Part shown: piece by piece, positions 46,376-56,245 of the stretch
Numbering within the stretch: the first letter of the stretch is position 1
Layout of the letters: each line of letters opens with the position of its first letter
DNA from: Streptomyces fodineus
Lineage (GTDB): Bacteria > Actinomycetota > Actinomycetes > Streptomycetales > Streptomycetaceae
Length of the DNA: 64,000 nucleotides
Direction: 5' to 3'
Assembly (NCBI RefSeq): GCF_001735805.1
Contig: NZ_CP017248.1
Location: 2,232,001-2,296,000 of the forward strand
Made by a program: the position numbers and the translations under genes
Notes under the pieces: generated by a model
Databases searched by the model: none
Seen by the model: only the letters and a program-made list of their open reading frames with translations
What the model was told of the DNA's origin: nothing

Positions 46376-47790
46376 GACTGCCTCAGTCTTCGCCATACGG
46401 CCTTGGCCGCGTTGTGCCCCGACATGCCGTGCACGCCGGGTCCCGGCGGAGTGGCGGAGGAGCAGATGAAGACGGCCGGATGGGGGGTGTGGTACGGGAA
46501 CAGGGACAGTCTGGGGCGCAGCAGCAGCTGGAGGCCGGACGCCGCGCCGCAGGCGATGTCGCCGCCCACATAGTTGGCGTTGTGGGCGGCCAGCTCGGCG
46601 GGGCCGGCGACGGCGCGGGCGAGTACGCGGTCGCGGAATCCGGGGGCGAAGCGCTCCAGTTGGCGTTCCATGGCGTCGGTGAGGTCGCCGGACCAGCCGT
46701 TCGGGACATGGCCGTACGCCCAGAAGACCTGCTTGCCCTGGGGGGCACGGGTCGGGTCGACGATGCTGGGCTGCACGGTGATCATGAAGGGCCGCTCGGG
46801 GGCGCGGCCCTCGCGGGAGGCGGCGCGCAGGGCGGTGGAGATCTCGGCTTGGTCGGCGCCGATCTGCACGGTGGTGGCGGTCCGGGCCTCGGGCGCGGTC
46901 CAGGGCACCGGGCCGTCCAGCGCGTAGTCGAGCTTGAACACGCTCGGGCCGTAGCGGTAGCGCGCGTAGTGGTCGCCGAAGCCGGCGATGCGGGCGAGCG
47001 CGGTGGGCGAGGTGTCGAAGACGTACGCCCGGGCGGGCGGCAGGTCGTCCAGGCGCTTGATCTCGTAGTCGGTGTGTACGGCGCCGCCGAGGTCCTCGAG
47101 ATATGCGGCGAGGGCGTCGGAGATCGCCTGGGAGCCGCCGAGCGGCACCGGCCAGCCGCGGGCGTGCGCGGCCAGCGCGAAGACCAGGCCGACGGCGCCG
47201 GTGGCCAGGCCGCTCAGCGGGGCGATCACATGCGCGACCAGCCCGGCGAAGAGGGCCTTGGCCCGCTCGTCCTTGAAGCGGCGCAGCAGCCAGGTCGACG
47301 GCGGCAGCCCGGCGAGGCCGAAGCGGGCCAGGGTGACGGGGTCGCGCGGGAGCGCGGTCAGCGGCAGGGACATGAAGTCCCGGACGAGGGTGTCCCAGTG
47401 GGCGAGGAACGGCTCGACCAGCCTGCGGTACGCGCCCGCGTCACGAGGTCCGAAGGAGGCGGCCGTCTCCGCCACCGAGCGGGACAGCACGGCCGCGGTG
47501 CCGTCGGGGAAGGGGTGCGCCATCGGCAGCTCGGAGTGCAGCCACTGCAGGCCGTAGCGGTCGAGGGGCAGGGCGCGGAACGCCGGTGAGTTGATGCCGA
47601 GGGGGTGGGCGGCCGAGCACGGGTCGTGCCGGAAGCCGGGCAGGGTCAGTTCCTCGGTGCGGGCGCCGCCGCCCACGGTGGATCTGGCCTCGAACAGCGC
47701 GACGGAGAAGCCGCGGCGGGCCAGCTCCACGGCAGCGGTCAGTCCGTTCGGTCCCGCACCCACCACGACCGCATCCAGCATCGACGGCAC
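46372..47790 (-). CDS. FAD-dependent oxidoreductase, phytoene-desaturase-like
   Basis: 472 residues from GTG 47790 with AAGGGG upstream; ATG 47781 is an alternative. It begins with the dinucleotide-binding motif [30 protein letters not shown] and ends with the [15 protein letters not shown]-terminal FAD contact. The family includes carotenoid desaturases/isomerases and pyridine nucleotide-disulfide relatives; no carotenoid genes are nearby, so the substrate is open. Coupled to the macro-domain gene. Confidence 0.88.
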   Translation of the reverse strand: MPSMLDAVVVGAGPNGLTAAVELARRGFSVALFEARSTVGGGARTEELTLPGFRHDPCSAAHPLGINSPAFRALPLDRYGLQWLHSELPMAHPFPDGTAAVLSRSVAETAASFGPRDAGAYRRLVEPFLAHWDTLVRDFMSLPLTALPRDPVTLARFGLAGLPPSTWLLRRFKDERAKALFAGLVAHVIAPLSGLATGAVGLVFALAAHARGWPVPLGGSQAISDALAAYLEDLGGAVHTDYEIKRLDDLPPARAYVFDTSPTALARIAGFGDHYARYRYGPSVFKLDYALDGPVPWTAPEARTATTVQIGADQAEISTALRAASREGRAPERPFMITVQPSIVDPTRAPQGKQVFWAYGHVPNGWSGDLTDAMERQLERFAPGFRDRVLARAVAGPAELAAHNANYVGGDIACGAASGLQLLLRPRLSLFPYHTPHPAVFICSSATPPGPGVHGMSGHNAAKAVWRRLRQS

Positions 47791-47852
47791 CTTCGGACCC
47801 CTTCGTCAGCCGATGGCCACTCACCGTCAGGATATGCCGGAGGACTGACACT

Positions 47853-47874
47853 CCCCCGGCCGGGTGGCCGGGGG
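47853..47874. terminator. Hairpin between the flavoprotein and IMPase genes
   Basis: CCCCCGGCC (47853-47861) pairs with GGCCGGGGG (47866-47874) around a 4-nt loop. It lies 39 nt beyond the minus-strand stop of the IMPase-like gene at 47913. Confidence 0.6.
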
Positions 47875-47912
47875 CCCCGGACCTGGGCAGAACGGGACAC
47901 GTCCCGCCGGAT

Positions 47913-48761
47913 TCAGGCCGCCGTGCGCAGCAGTCCGGCCACCCGGCGGGCGGTCTCGGCGTCCCGGGCCGCGGTGAACGGCAGGGCGTTGCCACCGGTC
48001 ACGCGGAACGGCTCGCCGGCGCGGGTGAGGTGCGTGCCGCCCGCCTCCTCGACCAGGAGCAGCCCGGCCGCGTGGTCCCACGCCGCCTCCCAGGAGAACG
48101 CGACGGCGTCCAACTCGCCCCGGGCGATGGCGAGATACTCAAGGCCCGCCGAGCCGCAGGGCCGGGGGGCGAGACCGTCGGCCCACAGGGCGCGCAGCGC
48201 GCGCTTCTGCTCGTCGGTCGTGTAGTCCGGGTGGGACGTGGCGACGACGAGGTCCCGGCCGGGCGCGGGCGGGCCCGGAAGCAGCCGCTCACCGTCGAGG
48301 AAGGCGCCCCGGCCGCGGACCGCGGTGGCAAGCTGGTCGCGTGCCGCGGCATAGGTCCAGGAGGCGAGGACGACGCCCCGGTGGGCGAGCGCGACCAGGG
48401 TGCAGAAGCCGTCGTCGCCGTGCACGAACTGGCGGGTGCCGTCGACCGGGTCGACTATCCAGACCGGTGCGTCGCCCTGGAGCGCCGCGTAGGTCGCCGG
48501 GTCGGCGTGCACCGCCTCCTCGCCGACCACGACCGAGCCGGGCAGCAGGGCGCCGAGGTCCTCGGTGAGCCGCAGCTCGGCGAGCCGGTCGGCGTCCGTC
48601 ACCAGGTCGTGGGGGCCGCTCTTCTGGTCCACCTCGTGCGCGGCGAGGCGGCGGAAGCGGGGCAGGATCTCGGCCGCGGCGGCCTTGCGGACCGCTTCCT
48701 CCACGCCGGCCGAGCAGCGGGTGAGAAACTCGTCGATGGTTTCCGTCATTGCTTCGATCAT
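47913..48761 (-). CDS. Inositol monophosphatase family protein
   Basis: 282 residues. ATG 48761 lies directly after GGAGGC; ATG 48749 could be the true start. Metal-binding motifs are GEEAVHAD, WIVDPVDGTRQF, and WDHAAGLLLVEEAGG. The family hydrolyses inositol, histidinol or 3'-phosphoadenosine phosphates; the specificity is not predictable. In actinobacteria some are HisN (histidinol phosphatase), others are SuhB. Confidence 0.9.
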   Translation of the reverse strand: MIEAMTETIDEFLTRCSAGVEEAVRKAAAAEILPRFRRLAAHEVDQKSGPHDLVTDADRLAELRLTEDLGALLPGSVVVGEEAVHADPATYAALQGDAPVWIVDPVDGTRQFVHGDDGFCTLVALAHRGVVLASWTYAAARDQLATAVRGRGAFLDGERLLPGPPAPGRDLVVATSHPDYTTDEQKRALRALWADGLAPRPCGSAGLEYLAIARGELDAVAFSWEAAWDHAAGLLLVEEAGGTHLTRAGEPFRVTGGNALPFTAARDAETARRVAGLLRTAA

Positions 48762-48852
48762 GCCTCCATGAGAGCACGTCCCGCTGACAATCCCCGCCCG
48801 CCCGGTGCACGGCGGGTGGAATCGGGATGAAGAACAGGTGCCGGATGATCAG

Positions 48853-50658
48853 TCAGCGGCCGACGGCGTACCCCTGCATCCCGCGCGGGTTCGCCGCCGC
48901 CGACAGCACGCCGGTCCCGGGGTCCCGGGCCACCGCGCACAGGCGTCCCTCGGACCAGGCGGGCCCGACGGTGACGTCATGGCCGCGCCGCCGCAGCTCC
49001 TCGACGACCTCCGTGTCCATGCGGGACTCCACGGTCACGCTGCCGGGGCGGCGGCCACGCGGGTAGAAGGAGCCGGGGAAGCTGTCGTTGTGCCAGTTCG
49101 GGGCGTCGATCGCGCCCTGCAGGTCGAGGGCGCCGCGGACCGGGGCGCGCAGGGCGGCGGCGAGGAAGAAGTGCAGCTGCCACTGGTCCTGCTGGTCGCC
49201 GCCGGGCGTGCCGAACGCCAGGACCGGCACGCCGTCCCGCAGCGCCAGGGACGGGGTGAGGGTGGTGCGGGGGCGCCGGCCCGGGGTGAGGGAGTTCGGC
49301 AGGCCCTCCTCCAGCCAGGTCATCTGCAGGCGTGTGCCGAGCGGGAAGCCCAGCTCGGGCACCACGGGGTTGGACTGCAGCCAGCCGCCGCTGGGCGTGG
49401 CCGCGATCATGTTGCCCCAGCGGTCGACGACGTCCAGGTGGCAGGTGTCGCCGCGGGTGGTGCCGTCGGACAGGACGGCCGGCTCGGCGACGGTCGGCTC
49501 TCCCGCGCCCATCGGGTCGAAGCCGCGGTCGTCGCCGGTATCCACGCGCGCGTAAGCCTGCGCCGGCAGCCGCGGGGTGCGTCCGCCGGGGCTGCCGGGC
49601 CGCAGCTCCCAGGAAGCCTTGGCACCGACCAGTGCCCGCCGGCCGGCGTTGTAGTCGGCCGAGAGCAGCTCGGTGAGCGGCACCTCGGCGGCGTCCCCGT
49701 ACCAGGCCTCGCGGTCGGCCATGGCGAGCTTGCAGCCCTCGATCAGCAGGTGGACGTACTCGGCGGAGCCGTACGCGGGCAGCTCCGGCGGGAGCAGTGC
49801 GAGTTGCTGGAGGAGGACCGGCCCCTGGCTCCAGGGTCCGGCCTTGCACACGGTCCAGCCGTTCCAGTCGTGGGTCGCCGGGGTCTCGTAGGCCGCCGAC
49901 CAGCCGGCGAGGTCGGCCTCGGTGAGCGTGCCGGTGTGGCGTTCGCCGCTGGTGTCCGTCGTGGGCCGCCGGGACTGCCGTACCAGCGCCTCGGCGATGA
50001 AGCCGCACCGCCACACCTCGCGCGCGGCCTCGATCCGGGCCTCCCGGTCCCCGCTGCCCGCGGTCTCGGCCAGCAGCCGCTTCCAGGTGGCGGCGAGGGC
50101 GGGGTTGCGGAAACGCTCACCGGGCCGCGGCGCCCGGCCGCCGGGCAGATAGACCTCCGCCGACGAGGTCCATTCGGTCTCGAACAGCTCCCGTACGGTC
50201 TCCACGGTCGCGCCGAGCTTCTCCACGGGCGCGTGCCCGTGCTCGGCGTATCCGATGGCGTACTTCAGCACGTCGTCCAGGGATTTGGTGCCGTGGTCGC
50301 GCAGGAGCAGCAGCCAGGCGTCGAAGGCACCGGGCACCGCGGCCGCGAGCGGCCCTGTGCCGGGTACGAGGTCCAGTCCGAGCCCCCGGTAGTGAGCCAC
50401 GGTGGCACCCGCCGGGGCGACCCCCTGCCCGCACAGCACGCGCACCGCGCCGCCCGCCGGGGCGAGCAGGATCGGCACCTCACCGGCCGGCCCGTTCAGG
50501 TGCGGCTCCACCACGTGCAGCACGAACGCGCCGGCCACCGCGGCGTCGAAGGCGTTGCCGCCGCCCTCCAGGACCGCCATCGCCGACTGGGAGGCCAGCC
50601 AGTGGGTGGAGGCCACCATGCCGAAGGTGCCCTGCAGGGTCGGCCGGGTGGTGAACAC
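48853..50658 (-). CDS. Gamma-glutamyltransferase family protein without signal peptide
   Basis: 601 residues from GTG 50658, with GAGGAGG upstream. The N-terminal-nucleophile fold is recognisable from MVASTHWLASQSAMAVLEGGGNAFDAAVAGAFVLHVVEPHLNG and the autocleavage Thr is expected in GDTCHLDVVDRWGNMIAATPSGGW. The C-terminal small subunit domain ends with TVGPAWSEGRLCAVARDPGTGVLSAAANPRG. Known bacterial GGTs are secreted; this one has no signal peptide and would be cytoplasmic unless another start is used. Physiological substrate is unknown. Confidence 0.88.
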   Translation of the reverse strand: MFTTRPTLQGTFGMVASTHWLASQSAMAVLEGGGNAFDAAVAGAFVLHVVEPHLNGPAGEVPILLAPAGGAVRVLCGQGVAPAGATVAHYRGLGLDLVPGTGPLAAAVPGAFDAWLLLLRDHGTKSLDDVLKYAIGYAEHGHAPVEKLGATVETVRELFETEWTSSAEVYLPGGRAPRPGERFRNPALAATWKRLLAETAGSGDREARIEAAREVWRCGFIAEALVRQSRRPTTDTSGERHTGTLTEADLAGWSAAYETPATHDWNGWTVCKAGPWSQGPVLLQQLALLPPELPAYGSAEYVHLLIEGCKLAMADREAWYGDAAEVPLTELLSADYNAGRRALVGAKASWELRPGSPGGRTPRLPAQAYARVDTGDDRGFDPMGAGEPTVAEPAVLSDGTTRGDTCHLDVVDRWGNMIAATPSGGWLQSNPVVPELGFPLGTRLQMTWLEEGLPNSLTPGRRPRTTLTPSLALRDGVPVLAFGTPGGDQQDQWQLHFFLAAALRAPVRGALDLQGAIDAPNWHNDSFPGSFYPRGRRPGSVTVESRMDTEVVEELRRRGHDVTVGPAWSEGRLCAVARDPGTGVLSAAANPRGMQGYAVGR

Positions 50659-50786
50659 GGGCGCCTCCTCGGCTGAAGGTACGTCGTACGGGTGATCGTA
50701 CGAGCGTGATCACCGTCCGGGGAACACGGCGCCGACCTGCGCCGTTGATCTCGTGAGGGAGGGCGGCGGGAACGGAGGCCCGGGCA

Positions 50787-51851
50787 GTGCACGGTGAGTA
50801 CAAGGTGCCAGGCGGCAAGCTCGTCGTCGTGGACGCGGACGTCGAGGACGGCGTGCTGCGGCACGTGCGCGTGGCGGGCGACTTCTTCCTGGAGCCGGAC
50901 GAGGCGCTGGACGCGGTGAACCAGGCACTGGAGGGCGCCCCGGCGGACACCGACGCGGCGGGGCTGGCCGCGCGCATCGACCAGGCGCTCCCCACGGGCA
51001 CGGTGATGTACGGCCTGACCTCGGAGGGCGTGGGAATCGCGGTGCGCCGGGCCCTCGCGCACGCCACGGACTGGACGGACTACGACTGGCAGCTGATCCA
51101 CGAGGGCCCGCAGCCGCCCGCGCTGCACATGGCGCTGGACGAGGTGCTGACCGCCGAGGTCGCCGCGGGCCGGCGGCCGCCCACCCTGCGGGTGTGGGAG
51201 TGGGGCGCCCCGGCCGTGATCATCGGCAGCTTCCAGTCCCTGCGCAACGAGGTGGACCCACAGGGCGCCGCGCGGCACGGCATCGAGGTGGTGCGGCGGA
51301 TCTCCGGCGGCGGCGCGATGTTCGTGGAGCCCGGCAACACGATCACCTACTCGCTGTCGGTGCCCGAGTCCCTCGTCCAGGGCCTGTCCTTCCAGGACAG
51401 CTATGCCTATCTGGACGACTGGGTGCTGGGCGCCCTCGGCGACATGGGCATACGGGCGTGGTACCAGCCGCTGAACGACATCGCGACCGACCAGGGCAAG
51501 ATCGCGGGCGCGGCGCAGAAGCGGATCGTCGGCCCCGGCGGCGGCCCGGGCGCCGTCCTGCACCACGTGACCATGGCGTACGACATCGACGCCGGCAAGA
51601 TGACCGAGGTGCTGCGCATCGGGCGGGAGAAGCTGTCCGACAAGGGGACGCGGAGCGCGAAGAAGCGGGTCGATCCGCTGCGGCGGCAGACCGGGCTGCC
51701 GCGTGCGGCGGTCATCGACCGGATGATCGAGTCGTTCCGTGCGCGGTACGGCCTGGCGCCGGGCAAGATCACGGACAGGGAGCTGGCGCGCGCGGAGGAA
51801 CTGGCGCGGACCAAGTTCATATCGCCGGAGTGGACGGCCCGGGTGCCCTAG
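50787..51851 (+). CDS. Lipoate-protein ligase with N-terminal accessory domain
   Basis: 354 residues from GTG 50787, with GGAGG upstream. Residues 1-90 match the accessory domain (HGEYKVPGGKLVVVDADVEDGVLRHVRVAGDFFLEPDEALDAVN), which in many LplA enzymes is at the C-terminus or is a separate LplB subunit. The catalytic domain follows with VRRISGGGAMFVEPGNTITYSL and DIATDQGKIAGAAQKR (lipoyl-AMP binding, conserved Lys in GKIAG). It attaches lipoate or octanoate to dehydrogenase lipoyl domains. The N-terminal position of the accessory domain is a permuted order. Confidence 0.88.
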   Translation: MHGEYKVPGGKLVVVDADVEDGVLRHVRVAGDFFLEPDEALDAVNQALEGAPADTDAAGLAARIDQALPTGTVMYGLTSEGVGIAVRRALAHATDWTDYDWQLIHEGPQPPALHMALDEVLTAEVAAGRRPPTLRVWEWGAPAVIIGSFQSLRNEVDPQGAARHGIEVVRRISGGGAMFVEPGNTITYSLSVPESLVQGLSFQDSYAYLDDWVLGALGDMGIRAWYQPLNDIATDQGKIAGAAQKRIVGPGGGPGAVLHHVTMAYDIDAGKMTEVLRIGREKLSDKGTRSAKKRVDPLRRQTGLPRAAVIDRMIESFRARYGLAPGKITDRELARAEELARTKFISPEWTARVP

Positions 51852-52112
51852 CCGCCGGCCGGCCCGGAAGCCCCGGTTCAGCAACGGGTCAAGGGCTGCC
51901 CTGCCCTCTGTCAAACGGGTGCATGGGTTCCGTGTACGCCCGAATTCCGACCCGGACATAGCCGGATTCGCCCCCTTGACCGCTGGCTACGGTGGTCGGG
52001 CCCGATCGGCCACACGCAAGTACGGGCAAGAGGTGACGGGCCGACGCCGCCGGCCTGCTACGCACGGGCGAGGGCCTGGAGAAGGTGCCCTGATCGGCGC
52101 GACGTCTGAAAG

Positions 52113-52670
52113 ATGACGTGTGGCATGGCATCAAGAGCATCTTCTGCGGGCGTGGCTTCCACGGCGGCCGCCACGATTCCCGCCGTGCAGGGGCTCGGCA
52201 CCACGTGGTACGAGCGTGGTCCGCGGTACCGGCTGCGCCGTTCACTGACCGCGGTCCTGTGGCTGGCGGTCCTGGCCTTCTGCTGCTACATCGCGCTCGT
52301 CCTGTACGGAAGCTTCCGCGGCAGCCTGCCCCCGGGCGTTCGCGCGGTGTGGGACCGGGCGCAGGCGGCGGCATCCGTGGTGGCGCTGGCCTGGGGATGG
52401 CTGGTACAGCGCCGGGATCACCGCAGGAAGCTCCTCGACCCGCCTGCCCCCGACGAGTTCCGCGCCGCCAAACGGGACGAGACCCGCCGCTCCACCGGTC
52501 TGGTTGTCGCCGGTCGCGTCCCCTGGCTCGTCGCGGCGCCCGTCATGCCCGCGTTGGCCGCTTGGGCCGTCGGCTGGAGCCTCGGCATGCTCACCGTCCG
52601 CGAATACCCCAGCGAGGTCGGCGCCCGCCGCCGGCTAGAGGTGCAAAACGGGCAGAGCGGTACGTCGTGA
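52113..52670 (+). CDS. Putative membrane protein, two helices
   Basis: 185 residues from ATG 52113, but no good ribosome site is seen, and codon bias becomes typical only from about 52180, so the real start may be further in. Two membrane helices (AVLWLAVLAFCCYIALVLYGSF at about 46-68 and VPWLVAAPVMPALAAWAVGWSLGML at about 138-162) flank a short cytoplasmic basic region. No known domain. The 261 bp upstream (51852-52112) contain no gene. Confidence 0.55.
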   Translation: MTCGMASRASSAGVASTAAATIPAVQGLGTTWYERGPRYRLRRSLTAVLWLAVLAFCCYIALVLYGSFRGSLPPGVRAVWDRAQAAASVVALAWGWLVQRRDHRRKLLDPPAPDEFRAAKRDETRRSTGLVVAGRVPWLVAAPVMPALAAWAVGWSLGMLTVREYPSEVGARRRLEVQNGQSGTS

Positions 52671-52798
52671 GCGCGCTGCCGTGATCGTGCGGGCACGCTG
52701 CGAGTTTTCGCTTCCGCCGCACAAGGACTCGTGTGACACTGGCGTCCCCGTACCCCCTGCGGACCCGCTCCGTACCCCTCCCCCACGAGAAGTGCGCC

Positions 52799-53485
52799 GT
52801 GCGTTCTCTTCCTCTGCCGCTCGCCCTCACCGCGCGGATATCGCCGGTCGCGGTCCTCGCCTGTGCCGGCTGGGCGCTGACGTCCGGTCCGGCAGCGCCG
52901 GCAGCGGCCGACGGGCACCAGGCGGCTCAGAAGACGTCCACCCAGTCCGCCTCCTCTTCCTCGTCCGACCCGTCGTCCACCGCGGTGGCGAAGGCGTACG
53001 GCGCTGCGCCCTCCCCCTGCACCAGCGTGCCCGCGGCCACCGTCAAGTCCCTGGTGCCGGGCGCCAAGACGAGCGGCAAGGAGATCCCGTCGACGGACAC
53101 CAAGCTGCGCCGCACCTGTTCCTGGAACGCGCTGCAGGGCTACGACTACCGCTGGCTCGACGTGTCGTTCGAGATCAGCGGGTCGGACCAGGAGGCGGAG
53201 CAGGAGTATCAGGACCGGGTGAAGGAGAAGAACGGTGGCGGGGCCGTGCCGGGGCTGGGCAACAGCGCCTACTCTGTCGTGAACCTCACCACGCAGGACA
53301 AGCAGCAGACCCGCGAGGGCGTGGTGATGGTCCGGGTGTCGAACGCCCTGGTGACCGTCACGTACAACGGCAGCAACTTCGACACGAAGCAGGCGCCCGG
53401 TACGGACGAGATCAACAAGGGGGCCATCAAGGCGGCGCGGGCCGCGGTGGGCGCGCTCGGGGGCGGGCAGCCCCAGTCCGGCTGA
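52799..53485 (+). CDS. DUF3558-like exported (probable lipo-) protein
   Basis: 228 residues from GTG 52799 with GAGAAG upstream. An N-terminal signal with a lipobox-like VLAC at about residue 25 is followed by a Ser/Thr-rich disordered segment and a DUF3558-type domain from about residue 75 (PCTSVPAATVKSLVPGAK...RRTCSWNAL...LDVSFEIS). DUF3558 proteins are actinobacterial envelope lipoproteins of unknown function. The next gene is convergent. Confidence 0.75.
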   Translation: MRSLPLPLALTARISPVAVLACAGWALTSGPAAPAAADGHQAAQKTSTQSASSSSSDPSSTAVAKAYGAAPSPCTSVPAATVKSLVPGAKTSGKEIPSTDTKLRRTCSWNALQGYDYRWLDVSFEISGSDQEAEQEYQDRVKEKNGGGAVPGLGNSAYSVVNLTTQDKQQTREGVVMVRVSNALVTVTYNGSNFDTKQAPGTDEINKGAIKAARAAVGALGGGQPQSG

Positions 53486-53570
53486 CCGGGACCGTCGCCC
53501 GGCACCTCCCGGTCTGCAGGACCCGGCAAATCCGGTATTCGATCCGCCTGGTCCCGGCCAGCCGTCCCTC

Positions 53571-55097
<1,527 letters not shown>

Positions 55098-55214
55098 GGG
55101 CTGGCCAATCGGGGAGAGGTGGGTCGGGAGTGGCCGTGCGGGTACCAGCCCCCTCCCCGGACGGCGGGGAGGGGAGACCAAGAGGGGCGTGGGGGGCTGA
55201 CTCGAAGGAGCGGC

Positions 55215-56234
55215 TCAGGCGTTGAGGGCCGGGATCACCGTCGTGCCGTAGGCGTCGATGGTGGCCTCCTGTGCGTCGTGCATGTCGTACACCGCGAACT
55301 GGTCGACGCCCAGCGCGCGGAGCGCGGTCAGCTTCTCGATGTGCCTTTCGGCCGGGCCGATGAGGCAGAACCGGTCCACGATCTCGTCGGGCACGAACTC
55401 GGTGTCCGGGTTGCCGCTGCGGCCGTGGTGGGCGTAGTCGTAGCCCTGCCGTGCCCTGATGTAGTCGGTGAGTTCCTCGGGGACCTGGGCGGAGTGCTCG
55501 CCGTACTTGGCGACCAGGTCGGCGACATGGTTGCCGACCATGCCGCCGAACCAGCGGCACTGTTCGCGGGCGTGGGCGAGGGCCTCGGGCGAGTCGTCGG
55601 CGGTGACGTACGCGGGGGCCGCCACGCAGATGGTGACCTCGTCGGGGTCGCGTCCGGCGGCCACGGCCGCGTCCTTGACGGCCTTCACCATGTACTCGGT
55701 CAGATAGAGGTCGGAGAGCTGGAGGATGAAACCGTCGGCCTCCTCGCCGGTCATCTTCAGCGCCTTCGGGCCGTACGCGGCCATCCAGACGGGGAGTTCG
55801 GCGCCCTCCTTGATCCAGGGGAAGCGGATCTTGGTGCCGCCGAGGTCGGCCTCCTCGCCCCGGCCGAGGGCCCGGATGACCTTCATCGCCTCGCTGATGC
55901 GCGCGAGGGTGTTGGGTTTGCGGCCTGCGACCCGCATCGCGGAGTCGCCGCGGCCGATGCCGCACACGGTGCGGTTGCCGAACATGTCGTTGAGGGTGGC
56001 GAAGGTGGAGGCGGTGACCTCCCAGGTGCGGGTGCCGGGGTTGGTGACCATCGGGCCGACCGTCAGCCGGGAGGTGTTCGCGAGGATCTGGCTGTAGATC
56101 ACGAACGGCTCCTGCCAGAGCACGGCGGAGTCGAACGTCCAGCCGTACGTGAACCCGTTGCGCTCGGCCCGCTTCATCAGGCTGACGACGCGGGAGGCCG
56201 GCGGGTCGGTCTGCAGGACGAGTCCGAAGTCCAT
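55215..56234 (-). CDS. LLM-class F420-dependent oxidoreductase (TIGR03842-type)
   Basis: 339 residues from ATG 56234 with AGGAGTGG upstream. A luciferase-like TIM barrel: MDFGLVLQTDPPASRVVSLMKRAERNGFTYGWTFDS at the start, GIGRGDSAMRVAGRKP, and AAYGPKALKMTGEEADGFILQ. It uses reduced F420 or FMN to reduce or oxidise its substrate. It follows dihydropyrimidinase by 11 bp and precedes the permease, the slot where a dihydropyrimidine dehydrogenase would be expected; none is encoded in the window. Confidence 0.88.
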   Translation of the reverse strand: MDFGLVLQTDPPASRVVSLMKRAERNGFTYGWTFDSAVLWQEPFVIYSQILANTSRLTVGPMVTNPGTRTWEVTASTFATLNDMFGNRTVCGIGRGDSAMRVAGRKPNTLARISEAMKVIRALGRGEEADLGGTKIRFPWIKEGAELPVWMAAYGPKALKMTGEEADGFILQLSDLYLTEYMVKAVKDAAVAAGRDPDEVTICVAAPAYVTADDSPEALAHAREQCRWFGGMVGNHVADLVAKYGEHSAQVPEELTDYIRARQGYDYAHHGRSGNPDTEFVPDEIVDRFCLIGPAERHIEKLTALRALGVDQFAVYDMHDAQEATIDAYGTTVIPALNA

Positions 56235-56245
56235 GAGCGCCACTC

